From Neoechinorhynchus agilis (taxonomy: Eukaryota > Acanthocephala), in the NCBI GenBank assembly GCA_051530055.1, contig CM121342.1:15314001-15378000 (forward strand): a stretch of DNA of 64,000 bases, read 5' to 3'. Below, piece after piece: positions 1 to 10,128 of this stretch. Position numbers and translations under genes: made by a program. How positions within the stretch are numbered: the stretch's first letter is position 1; each line of letters starts with the position of its first letter. Below the pieces are notes generated by a model. The model worked only from the letters and a program-made list of their open reading frames with translations, had not been told where the DNA came from and did no database searches.

Positions 1-9
1 CTCACCAGT

Positions 10-1240
10 CATCTAAAAATTCGTTTTCCCAATCATGTTTTAAGCTCGAGTGCGCGGGATCGCCAAACCCGAAGTTCGGGCCAATTATCCGCTCGAACCA
101 CCTGTGCTCTACTGCGTTTTCTCCATGATTTTAGTATTGATTTTTAACACGTCGCTGGCTAGAAGTTTCAAGCTAAAATTCGCTTTATTTCCTTCCATTG
201 TGTTGGACACAGCGATGCGTAAGGCCTTCAAAACAAGACGTCTTTTTAAGTTTTGCGCTATTTCTATAAAGTTGGTGCCACCAAAATCCGCTCGATGCTT
301 GCATGCCTCTTGATGATTAGAAATTGCCGAGGAATGCTCAAATCGACTGCAGGCTTGCTTATGGTGAGCGACCCTTTTCTCAATGACTTGCATAGTTTGT
401 CTGATATAGACTTTCTCACACTGTTCACAGTGCATTCTATATATCCCACGAGTCGGCTCAGTTTTACCCTTACTCTTGAATGTGCTTCTGAGAGCGATTC
501 CTTTAGTATTGTATAGACGAATTCCAGTCTTATAATAGTGTAAATCATTTGATTCGTGTCATCATCAATGAAGTGCACTCTTTCGAAGCATATAGGCTCT
601 GCAGAAGATTTGTTGTTGTTCGGATGGTATTTGCTGCCTCTGATTTTCCAGTCTATAATCCATTTGGGATATCCCCCCATTTTCCAGTTTCTGTACTATT
701 TTCTCTGTGTCCCTAATCCATGCAAATCGAGTAGATGAGATAAGAGATGCTCTTCGGAAGTAGGACGTGACAGCCGAGATTTTATACCTCATCGGTTGGT
801 GACTTGACCAGTGCGGTGGTCCCATAGTAAATTCTCCTTGCGATAAAGTGAAGTGCAACTTTGCCTTGTGCAGAACGCTTGACAAGGACGTCCAGGAACG
901 AGAAGTCACCGTTGATGTTCTCTTCATTGACTGTCCACTGTATGCGCGGATCTTGACTGTTAAGTTCAGCATTTAGTGATACTTTGTTGTTGTTTGAATT
1001 AGTCAGAATGAATACATCGTCCACATAACGCCACCACCGATTTACATTACTATGAAGCTCCAAGAAAGTGGGCTCCCAATTCCGCATGTAGATGTCGGCC
1101 AAGGTCGGGGTTAATGGCGATCCCCCCGCGCACTCGAGCTTAAAACATGATTGGGAAAACGAATTTTTAGATGTCTGATAAGGCGAGGTTACCTCGCGAA
1201 ATATCTCCAATAAATCAAATATGCTATTACCGGGAGTATT
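10..1240 (-). mobile_element. Penelope-like retroelement fragment (RT and GIY-YIG remnants)
   Basis: Minus-strand translation around 780-1240 shows the Penelope reverse-transcriptase core: a GSPLTPTLADIYM stretch followed by RYVDDVF, the catalytic YxDD box. Downstream, around 110-435, a diverged GIY-YIG endonuclease-like segment reads CEQCEKVYIRQT, so the domain order RT then GIY-YIG matches canonical Penelope elements. The 5' part is missing and the coding frame is interrupted, so this is a dead copy. A 49-bp stretch of the RT region (1125-1173) recurs in inverted orientation at 10-58, beyond the element's 3' end. The 5' end lies a little downstream of the NAA20 gene's 3' end. The family is firm; the boundaries are approximate. 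Confidence 0.8.
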
Positions 1241-1302
1241 TTCACCACAATTATACACATTTAAATGCTTTCTGAACACATTCCAAATAAACATTATACT
1301 TA

Positions 1303-2192
1303 TTAATTTAACCATTTTTGTTGAAGTTCGCTAGCGTCAATTATGCGTTTCTTGCAAACAATAGACTTTTTGTCCGAATCCGTCGACAGTACCTTTCGCA
1401 TATCTGCGCAAAATCTTATGGATTTTCAGTTAAAATAGAAGCACTGACCAACTGCAGTACAATCGTCGTTTCCATTCTCACTTGTATAATATTTTAAAAC
1501 TCGTCTGTATTCAATATATCCAAGTTTCTTGTACAGTTCAATAGCTGGTTGGTTTTTCGCACGAACGAATAAATCGATGAAGTAGCATTTTTTACTGTGT
1601 AAATGAGGAATTAGATCGAGGTGAGAGATTTCCGGATACCTACCTCTCACATGTTTCGTCAATTTTCTGCATCAAAATCGTAGATAGTCCCATTCGTCTA
1701 AATTCTGGTGCTATCGACAGAGCGGATATGTGTCCGTGTAAGTCTTCGCCGAATCCTTCGATCTTCGCCATCACTAGGATACTCAAAAAGTAGTCAAAGA
1801 CAGCGAGTAGCATCTTTGAGGCGCTTTATAATTTAAAAGCTCTAAGGATAAGAAAAAAAAGAAAATATTTCAAGTGCACCGGATCGACTTGCCGCGATTA
1901 AAGTTAACGTTATTACTTAATCGTTACAAATGTTCAATGTAAGTTTTTGGTATTTGGACAAAACAAACGACAATTGATTTATGAAATAGAAGATCTTATT
2001 TAAGAGATATTACAACTAACCGTATCCTGCAAGGCGTCCGGTAAAACATTCCGCTACCAAAAATAGATCCGGAAAATTGATCATGTAATCAGAGCAGATG
2101 ATGAAGATTGTTTCCCCCATTTAGAAACCATCTACTCTACTTCTATTGAAGATAATATACTGCAGAGAACTAAAGTCAAATGGAATGACCGT
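1303..2192 (-). CDS. NAA20: NAA20-like N-terminal acetyltransferase (NatB catalytic subunit), N-terminus apparently broken
   Basis: NAA20 is the catalytic subunit of NatB, which acetylates protein N-termini beginning Met-Asp/Glu/Asn/Gln. Four minus-strand exons can be joined in phase: about 2021-2192, 1644-1773, 1461-1594 and 1303-1403, with GT-AG introns of 49 to 247 nt. Visible family features are a GHISALSIAPEFRRMGLS stretch (acetyl-CoA loop), YFIDLFVRAKNQPAIELYKK, LGYIEYRRVLKYY, and a C-terminal YMRKVLSTDSDKKS resembling MRKALSRDTEKKS of other animals. The most upstream exon aligns with the NAA20 N-terminus but carries an in-frame TAA (2121-2123) and no ATG; the codon before the expected second residue is also a stop. 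Retained introns rule out a retrocopy. It is either a decaying gene copy or a sequence error. An internal ATG at 2120 would give about 154 residues, against about 178 in the family. Confidence 0.75.
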
Positions 2193-3462
2193 TTATAAGG
2201 CGATCGTGGTTACCAACCGTTTCCGTCATCGGATCTAGGTTTCTACTCGGAAACGGTCGATGTAATTTAGCAATACAAAACCCACACTCACATTTGACTC
2301 ATTCGAATGAGATCCGTTGGAAGAAATGGACGAATAGTGAAATAGGTTAAGGTGTCGTAAGTACGCATAGGGTCCCTTTGGGCCTTCTAAATAGACTTCA
2401 AATGTTAAATGTTTAGTCTTTTATTTATATAAATACATCATCGATTTCTTCTGATTCTTTATCTACCATATTTGAAATTGAGTCGATGAATTTGTCAAGA
2501 GAATTATTATCTATAAAGAAAGAATGGCCTTTTAATTTTAAAGCTATGGATTTGTATTCGCTTTAAAGATGTTTCGGGGTGTTACTCTGTTTTTTGAACA
2601 GCACATAAACCCGGCAACCGACGCGAATTCATAGCTCTATTTCTCTTTCACTGCATCCAAAGAACGGTTTTGAAGAATACACTCATACCACGCTTTACGG
2701 CCTAGATACATTCCATGAAATTTGGCCGCAAAGTAAAAAATTGTATAATGATCGATTATAAAAAAATTCGATGGACTCCAAATTTGTTAAAACATGGATC
2801 ATGCCCTCAATCCATGTAATAATAATCAGCAAGTTTTCCATTTTTTCAAGGTTTTTCTTTTGAAAAATTAGACGACTGAATTTTATTTTACGAAAAAAGT
2901 TAAATCGTTAAGTGACAAAAAAGCAGTAAATTGAAGATATTTCTGAAAAGCGCAACGGTTGTTTCAAAGTTCCAATAGGGGACATAGTACGACCCAATAT
3001 GAATGAAAAACCGCCAATGTAAAATTAGTACACCCAATTCACAAACAGTAATTTTAGCATATCGATTTTGCACAAAGAGAAAGACGAACGAACAAGTGCA
3101 AACATCTTCTTTGGTTAATTATTTGATTTCGGAGCATTTAAGACACATTAGATCTGGGGTGTCCTTGTCTAAAATCAGGATAAATATCACAGCCTAGAAT
3201 CTTCACAGGTTGTGTGTGACTATGCTTACTAGGACGTATTACTATAGACGCTATAATCGCAGCCTCAATAATAGCAATATTCAAATTTGATAACGGAAGT
3301 TCTCAGAATGAATGTTCTTAGCCAGCTATATTTTGGGCCCATTTTCCCTCGCAGGTAAAGGCTATTTTCCCTCAAAGGTGACACCCATGCAAACAAGGAA
3401 AATTCAATCGAGGAAATAAGAAATCAAAAAATATACCCAGCTCATTTAAATGATCGTCATCT
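2193..3462. other. Intergenic stretch, no gene recognised
   Basis: AT-rich DNA between the NAA20-like and VPS72 genes. The only open frames are short and show no recognisable protein motif. It should contain the NAA20 5' flank and the VPS72 3' flank. Confidence 0.4.
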
Positions 3463-4555
3463 TTAATCCGTCATATCCATTTTTTCTTCTTTTCGAACAC
3501 ACATTTTCCTTTCATAGACTTCTCGGATGATCTTAAAAGCATTTGAATCATAATAGGCTACATTTGTGAGTGGATCGACGTATCGAGCAAGTTTTCCCGT
3601 CACAGGACAAATTCTCTTTTGTCGCTTTAAACACAACTTTTGAATCGGAAACCATTTTCGAAAGGATTGATCGTCGGTAAATGTTAAAGTAGTTTGAAGT
3701 TCACTCGTATGCGTTCCTTCGATCGGTACCAACTTCATATGAGTAATCACACCGGATGATAGATTATCCGCCTTCTTATATACTTCAGTGAATCTATCGG
3801 TCTTCTTTTTAATGAGACAATTAAGTAGTTGATCCGGATCAAGACTAGCGTATTTATGCAGCGACAAAGTGTTAATCTCAGCAGTTATCTTAGCTTCTTC
3901 AAGTAACTCCTCTTGTGTTAATCTTCTTCGTGTTAATCTTAAAGACGCAGTTTTAGAAGTGGACGATCGTTGCTCACGTTCAACTCGCTCGATTCGCTTA
4001 CGAGCAGTGGTTTCTCTAATGGATCGACGTGGAGTTAGAAGACTACTAGTTTCTGCAACGTGCTTTTGAGATTTCGCTTTTTGCACTTTCGAGACTAAAG
4101 TCCTCTTCTTCGGCCTTTTCTCATCGTCTTCATCCGCATCTTCTAAGAAACAATAATTTCTCAATGCTAGATCTAAGAAATTACTGCCGGCTTAAACTAT
4201 CTTCTTGCTCCAATAACGCATTTTGCACATCGTTTATATCCGAATCACTTTCACTCTCGTCCGAGGACGATCCACTCAGTAAAAATTCATGGTCGTCAAC
4301 TTCAATATCACCCACTTGCTTGTCAAAATACTCCGCGAGAACGTCTTTCTCATCCGAATTCTCAATCTTTGGTGAATTACGGATCCGACGACGAGTGCTC
4401 CTCAATTCCTTCTTGCATTTTCGAACAAGCGTCTTCATTTTGTTCCCGGCGTTCAATCTTCGTTCACGGTTCCGGACGAGCATGTACGAATTCTTTGAGT
4501 TCGTGGAGATTGCTTCAATGTCGTCCGAGTCAACCGTAGACTTGTCTTTTGGCAT
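3463..4555 (-). CDS. VPS72: VPS72/YL1, chromatin-remodelling complex subunit (H2A.Z chaperone)
   Basis: YL1 binds histone H2A.Z-H2B and is a subunit of SRCAP/SWR1-type and Tip60-type complexes in the nucleus. Two exons join in phase: 4198-4555 and 3463-4142, with a 55-nt intron, giving 345 residues (human about 364). The N-terminal half is acidic and Ser/Asp/Glu-rich (SSSDESESDSD; DADEDDEK), as expected for the H2A.Z-binding region. The middle has RRSIRETTARKRIERV and LTQEELLEEAKITAEIN. The C-terminal YL1_C domain reads ICPVTGKLARYVDPLTNVAY then FKIIREVYERK, with an upstream FTDDQSFRKWFP. The start ATG at 4555 lies directly behind a TAG preceded by pyrimidine-rich sequence, as in several other genes here. 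Identification is from remembered family motifs and is strong. Confidence 0.93.
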
Positions 4556-4661
4556 CTATCGAGTCCGGCTGAGGTGTGCAGAAGAAAATATACGTGGAAC
4601 TTCAAAAAGGAAAAAAAGCTCGATGCTAATGTCCTATGTTTAAAAATTGAACTATTCATGC

Positions 4662-4846
4662 TTGTTTATGGCGTAAAAATTAAACTAATTTATTAAATCC
4701 GATATTTCGGAGGCACAATCTTTTACGCGTTTATCAAGGTAGTTTTGGGAGAACTTGAAAAAACAACCTTGATAAACGCGTACGAGATTGCGCCTCCGAA
4801 ATATCGGATTTAATAAATTAGTTTAATTTTTACGCCATAAACAAAC
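4662..4846. mobile_element. Foldback element with about 80-bp arms, Penelope-end-like
   Basis: Arms at 4662-4740 and 4766-4846 are near-perfect reverse complements around a loop of about 25 bp. The arm contains GATATTTCGG and a TTGATAAA ... CGAAATATCGG arrangement that also occurs in the foldback at 14511-14667, so the two belong to one family. The CGAAATAT core resembles the terminal repeats of Penelope-like elements, which often carry degenerate hammerhead motifs. No coding capacity is seen. Confidence 0.75.
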
Positions 4847-4957
4847 AGCTAATGTCCAAATTTCCAACTTTCTCGAGCAAAGAACTGTTCTAACCGGCGA
4901 TCTCCCGAAAATAAGCGAACGAAAAATATTGAAGATTGCATTCGGGTGGTTAAGTAT

Positions 4958-5142
4958 ATTGCTGTGTAGGTCGCTTGTCGACATCCGAAAGGGATCATTA
5001 AAGAAGAATACACTCGAGAAACAGCTTTATAACTTTCACTTTTATCTCGAAGCAATTTACAAATGAACAGATAATGATTGATTCAGTCAGTAGAAATATT
5101 TTCTTTCTCTCTCGGATGTCGACAAACGACCTACACACCAAT
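4958..5142. mobile_element. Foldback/MITE-like element, same family as 61365-61755
   Basis: The left end reads TAGGTCGCTTGTCGACATCC and the right end is its near reverse complement, GGATGTCGACAAACGACCTA. The same terminal sequence bounds a larger element at 61365-61755. The interior here is short and non-coding. The bases just outside the left end (GATTGCATTCGGGTG) are also shared by both copies, so the true boundary may lie slightly further out. Confidence 0.65.
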
Positions 5143-5334
5143 AGAATAGAAAAAGTACACAATTAGCAGCATTGATTTGAGAAAATGACCGAAAAGAGTA
5201 CATTTCTTTCGTAAGGGTTTTTACTTAAAAAAATTGCGGCCTGCCGATAAAATGCTAATTTTATTTTCAACCTTCTGTGATGCTAGGAACCTTCATTTCC
5301 TGAAGATACCAGGAGTTGGAAAAATTGCTGTTGT

Positions 5335-5700
5335 CTAGAATGCTTCTTGTAGAAAAAATGCAACAGCAATTACATCGGACAAACAGGTCGGAATCTGAAG
5401 ACGAGATTGGCGGAACATAAACGGTCCAAAACTCAGAAGCGTCGAATATTGCACTACACGAGGTGCAAACTGGCCAGTGGTCAATTTCGGCAAAACAATG
5501 GATTTAGCAAGTGAACGCAATAATTTTCGACACCAACGAGGATACAAACTCTGTCTTCATAGCTAACCGAAATGAAACAACACAATCAGCCATAAGAGCG
5601 TGTAAGAGCGGAATAATTACTTAACCACTTGTATTTTAGAACGTATTTTTCCATAAATAAAACGTGTTTATATAAAACCCGAGGACGCTCGAAGCGTCTG
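5335..5700 (+). mobile_element. Penelope-like element, GIY-YIG 3' fragment
   Basis: Plus-strand translation near 5359-5440 gives CNSNYIGQTGRNLKTRLAEH, the core of a GIY-YIG endonuclease as found at the C-terminus of Penelope polyproteins. The reading frame decays downstream. A short perfect hairpin (GACGCT CGA AGCGTC) near 5683-5697, followed by TAATAAAAG, sits where a Penelope 3' repeat with a hammerhead-type stem would lie, but it is too degraded to call. A dead 5'-truncated copy. Confidence 0.65.
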
Positions 5701-5763
5701 TAATAAAAGATTATTTACCGGGTGAAGAATTAAACAATAATTTCAATCACATATCCCGGTACC

Positions 5764-6318
5764 TCACATATCGACATTTAAAATACAACTTGATTTTCCA
5801 GCCGCATGATTGATCAAGTTTTGTTTTTGAAAATAGACACTTGAGATACAAAGGCGATGACAGAGAAACGATTGGCGATAGACAAAATGAACACAATTTT
5901 TGCTGACAATGGATCCATCGCGTTCGCAATTAGCGCAATACTTAACCAATTTTGTACATTTGGAGCTATGATATTCCAATGTGCAATATGCACACTTAAC
6001 CGATTTGGATGGGCGTTTTTGCTCGAGGTAATAGTCATCGAGGATTCCTACGAGCAATCTTTGTCGACTCGATGGCCGTAGATCGGACGGTGTCACGGTG
6101 TTACCGTGGCTAGAAGGTATTTTCTTTGAGACACCACGTTCATGGACACGCTCGCAGCCAGCAACATAAAATTCGCCGCCGTTAAAAAGGAAGGGGAGTA
6201 ACAGCCGCTGTTGAGGAACGCAAAAAATCCAAACACAGGGGTCTGAGTCCAAATCATTATTTCTTTGGGGTTGAGACACTCGGGTCATTTGGTACCGCGA
6301 CTCGCAGAATCTCGCCAA
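5764..6318 (-). mobile_element. LTR-retrotransposon fossil, Pao/BEL-like zinc-knuckle region
   Basis: A minus-strand frame contains a CCHC knuckle (CAYCTLEYHSSKC) followed by a second Cys pair, a layout known from Gag of Pao/BEL-type elements. No protease, polymerase or terminal repeats were found with it. It is a short fragment, clearly inactive and probably old. The family assignment is tentative. Confidence 0.4.
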
Positions 6319-6624
6319 TCAATTCTCTAAGAGGTTGAGACGAATCGCTGACGATCCGAGGGCAGGAGCATTTCTACAAAACATAAGCCTGGCTGTTCAA
6401 CTGTAGAGGAACGCTCTATCTGTCCTTTCGACCGTTGCACCTGGACGGCAGCTGAGTGATCCAGAGCGGTGGCGTCAGTGCTTGTAAGGTATCGCTTCGG
6501 AAATGGGTTTGATGGACCGTGATGATTTCAGAAAGAAAAGAATCTTACATCCGAATTTTTTGATTTTCTTTTGCCGATCTCTTCAACCAATTTTTTGTTT
6601 TAAATTGACACTTGGCCTTACTGT

Positions 6625-6768
6625 TGTAATGATAAAGAAAAATCTTTATTTTCAAGTTTTCGCCTTACGTCTTCTTCAGAAATCTATAAAAGGCGAGTGG
6701 AGACGTGAAGTGTGTTAAAGTAAAGACATCGGAGTGCGAAGTACGTCCTACTTGTTGAGAAATTCTGG
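6625..6768 (-). repeat. Interspersed repeat with hammerhead-like core, copy 1
   Basis: This segment is the reverse complement of a repeat at 28874-29009 with clear similarity over about 140 bp. On the minus strand it contains CTGAAGA followed 11 nt later by GAAAA, resembling the two conserved blocks of a hammerhead ribozyme as found in Penelope-type ends. The stem II between them is poor. No coding potential. Confidence 0.55.
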
Positions 6769-6944
6769 GGCTTTTGTCTAGCTGATGTCCAGAATTCTAA
6801 CTCGCATTGTCCGTAGAAATGCTATCTCTTCCCCTTTCAACAGTCCGGGAAATAAGTAGTGCATCGGCGATAGATAGTTCCACCGGGTCCATAGCCACAA
6901 ACCCAACTCACTTCAAGATTTTTTACTTCTCCGTCGTTTTGGCA

Positions 6945-7205
6945 CTCCGAGTGGTTTTGGTAGATATTTTATTATTCCATACACGGCCGAATGGACCAAA
7001 GGGGACGAAATACCGCCGAAGGGAGGAAACTCACTGATGAGTCCCGGCTCCTGGAAGTATCTGAGGATCCAGAGGAATGTTCAAACTTATCTTGGGACAT
7101 TGAGCGCAGACCAGCGCTTTTCAGACCGAAATCGATGGACTGTGTGTGTCCACTCGGCCATGTATGGAATAAAAAAAATGTCTATCAAAAAGACTACCGG
7201 CTGAG
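6945..7205. mobile_element. MITE-like hairpin element, containing a scrap of another repeat
   Basis: Imperfect inverted ends: TTATTCCATACACGGCCGAA near 6970 pairs with GGCCATGTATGGAATAAA near 7150, and the similarity extends outward with mismatches. The interior (about 6998-7047) is a reverse-oriented fragment of the repeat family seen at 19377-19636 and 23403-23663. No open frame of interest. Confidence 0.5.
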
Positions 7206-7539
7206 CCACCCATAAAAATGCTAAAAAACTCTGGGTTGTGTTTTGTCCATGGTCCTCATTCAGCGGTTGCGAAAGTTGTAGATGAACTTGCAATTGTCAT
7301 TGACTAAACAGCGTTCTCAGGTCATCTCGTAGATCACGCTGCTTCGAGTATAAATCGGCAAGTGCTCGAAGCTTTTAAATGTTAACAGTGCCCTTGTAAT
7401 AATTCGAAGGGTTTCGCGCGTTTCAAAGAAAAAATTAATTTTCAGCATGAAGTGAATATTAAACGCATTTCAAAAATATACTTCACGACACGGTTACGAT
7501 CCCATATTTACGATCCGGTTTTGTAAAATGGTTTTTTAA

Positions 7540-8227
7540 GAAAGTATTAACGATGATTCTCAAGCAAGACTTATCAATACGAATGACTGGAATCGCTTCT
7601 TTGGAGAATATTTTCAGCAAAGATTTGGATATATTCTAAGATATACAAGGATATAGGATTCAAAGATATGCTGAAATGGGATTTATTTGGTTGAATGGTG
7701 GCGATTTAATAGGAAGGGACAAATTGTCAGTCTCAAATCTTGAAGTGTTGAATTCCATAGGCTTCTGACTGTGAAAGATATAGAGAAGATTATGGTCAGC
7801 CATGATGACGAATTATCTGAAGTAACACGAGAGAGGGTCACCAAAAAAGTTTCCGTGGTTGTTATTGAATGAAGACAGAACCCGGACTGGATACTAAATG
7901 GTAAGAAAATTGATTGAAGAACTATTACAATAATATGAAATTTGTAAGGCGTGCTTTTGAAATAAGAAATAAACCTATTACAGAATTGAAAAAGTGCAAA
8001 CATCGAATTAAAATTTCCAGATTTCTAGGCACGCTAATCAAGATGATTCTCAAGCACGACTTATCGATACGAATGACTTTGGAATCGATTTTTTGGAGAA
8101 TATTTCTTACAAATATTCGCATATATTAAAAGATATACAAGGATATGGAATTCAACGTTATGCAGAAAAAGGGTTTATTTTGTTGGATGGTGGTGATGTG
8201 CTGGAAAGGAACGATCACCACTTTTAA
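7540..8227 (+). repeat. Diverged direct repeat pair; second copy has an open frame
   Basis: About 190 bp at 7540-7735 recur at 8032-8218, roughly three-quarters identical by eye. In the second copy, 8042-8227 reads through as 61 codons plus stop (starting DDSQARLIDTNDFG, ending GGDVLERNDHHF); the first copy has lost that frame. Differences that keep the frame in copy 2 hint at former coding function. The protein is not recognised. It could be the last exon of a duplicated gene or part of an unknown transposon. Confidence 0.45.
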
Positions 8228-9420
8228 ACATTTTTATGAGATTTAAATATAATTTATTGAGTCAAGCGGAATAAAACCCATGTTTTGCAGTTTGAGTTGT
8301 GACATTGTAATCGCTATTCATTTATAGATGCGATGCAATAATGCATGAATAATAAATCCACTCTTGGCACGAGGCACAGTAACAATAATTTTTAAAGATA
8401 AATAAATTTTAAACAGAACTTGCATATAATTTATTTCGATATCTATTTCAACCATCGCCTTGCATTTACGAAAATCATTGCAAGCTATTAAGACAAAGAA
8501 TTTATTGATAAACGGAATTATTGTTTAGATCTTCACCATGTTAATAATTTTCTATTAAATACGTTTCAAATGTCGCCGGGAAACAATAATTCTCCGGTAC
8601 ATCACATATCGAGATTTTGAACATCTTTACAATTTATAGATAACATTATGTGAAATAAAAGATAAATTTTTAATTTAGATAAAAGATTATAATCAACCTT
8701 AAAGTTTCCTGCAAGTAAAAAAGAACGACTAATCTGCAAATTATCTTCATGTTATCAGCTCTACCTTGATCAAAACAATCACAGCGCGATTTTACCCTCC
8801 AGCCAATCAGAATTTGTAAACAATATCACTGATCGTTTTCGCAGTATTCATCATTAATTGTAAAATGTCTGTCTGTAATATAATAAATGTTCAATCTGGT
8901 ACCTAAAGCGCAAAATGAATAACCTTTTACAATCAAATCTTATTTTTATCCAAAATAAATTTGCCATTGAGTAAAATCTTGCATTGAATATTTTCACCGT
9001 TAATTAAATTAAGGTGAAATGAATACGAGCATCTTTTTCTCTCTAATTGAAAATGAACCTATATTTTTGAAGAATATAATGGCTCGTGACTTTTCAAGCT
9101 TTGATTTTACAGCTCAAAATAATTTCTATGATTAATTTTATTCGTGCTAATCGTTCTAAGCATTGCATGTTATTGCGATTCAATTTACTTTGAGTACTGT
9201 GATTCAAAACGTTTTAAAGATTTCTTTTCATTTTAGATTGCAGCGATCTTAATTTAAATAAAGATGATAAAATCACACTTAGCGTTTAAACAGATTCATC
9301 TATTTAAGACTATAGCTTGAATTAATCTTTTAAATATCGTAAAAGCACGTTTTGCATTTAGATGTGCTTTTAAGAGAAAATTTTAAAAGTTTTTCCTTTA
9401 GACGGAATATAATTTAAAGT
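8228..9420. other. AT-rich intergenic DNA
   Basis: No coding exon, RNA gene or long repeat recognised. A 30-bp motif near 8595-8625 (CCGGTACATCACATATCGA) is similar to one at 5757-5785, so some of this is repeat-derived. Confidence 0.35.
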
Positions 9421-9499
9421 ACCTACCGGAAAGTTGCAGGTTCGTAACATGGTGCTACATTTCTGCTTATGATACCCTTGTCTAATTCATGAATTTACC

Positions 9500-9860
9500 G
9501 GAACAGACCATGCAAATTTCAACCAATAGAGTTACGCGTTTTACATGGTTCGCGAAAATGTAGGGGTCTACGTGCAAGACACCACATTGTTCCCGTCAAC
9601 GTTTTGCCGCGCTATTTTAGTAACTGAAAATTTTTACTCGTAGAAACTCATTCCTCTCCCGAGAAATTGGATGCCCGATTGGTACTCGTTAGACCATACC
9701 GCTGCTCATTTCCATAAAATGAGCATGAAGTTTGAAATGACAAATTTTTATAGTTCAAATCAATTACATTCCGCAGATCATAACCGCAAATAATCTTCAT
9801 TGCAGATAATTTGTTCCGGTTAATATTTTGCTTTTTGATCTGTTGAATTTCCAATTCAAA
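9500..9860 (+). promoter_or_regulatory. Upstream block shared with the downstream Pax paralogue
   Basis: Matches in the same order occur upstream of the second Pax gene (14770-15060): CCAATA near a CGTTTTA, then ATTTTAGT followed by a GGAA/GAAA tract, then TCAATTACATTC with CAGATCA, and TTGTTCCGGTTA. The tightest part is 9759-9835 against 14958-15032. TCAATTA is a homeodomain core (TAATTGA in reverse). Inferred to be a duplicated promoter or 5'UTR; the transcription start is unknown. Confidence 0.45.
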
Positions 9861-10128
9861 AAAGGTAAAATATTGGAAATAAGCTTTTTCAAATTATTAT
9901 TTCGACGAACTTAATTTTCGTATTTTAATAAATTCTTTTCTTTAACGATGATTTTTCTCTGTTATAAGTATTACAATAAGTTATAAATGGATTTAAATTT
10001 TTCATAAAGCAAATATTAGTTTAGACCTTATCCTTATTTTTCCATCAAGTACTGCATTGGTATGTACAAACCTTCTGAGCTGTTCAATTGTTTCGGTTAA
10101 TTACAGGTACAAGGACGAGCTTGTAGCG

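Noticed and set aside
5683-5710. Perfect GACGCT/AGCGTC hairpin as a hammerhead stem II
   Set aside because: Neither the CUGANGA nor the GAAA block is recognisable on its sides.
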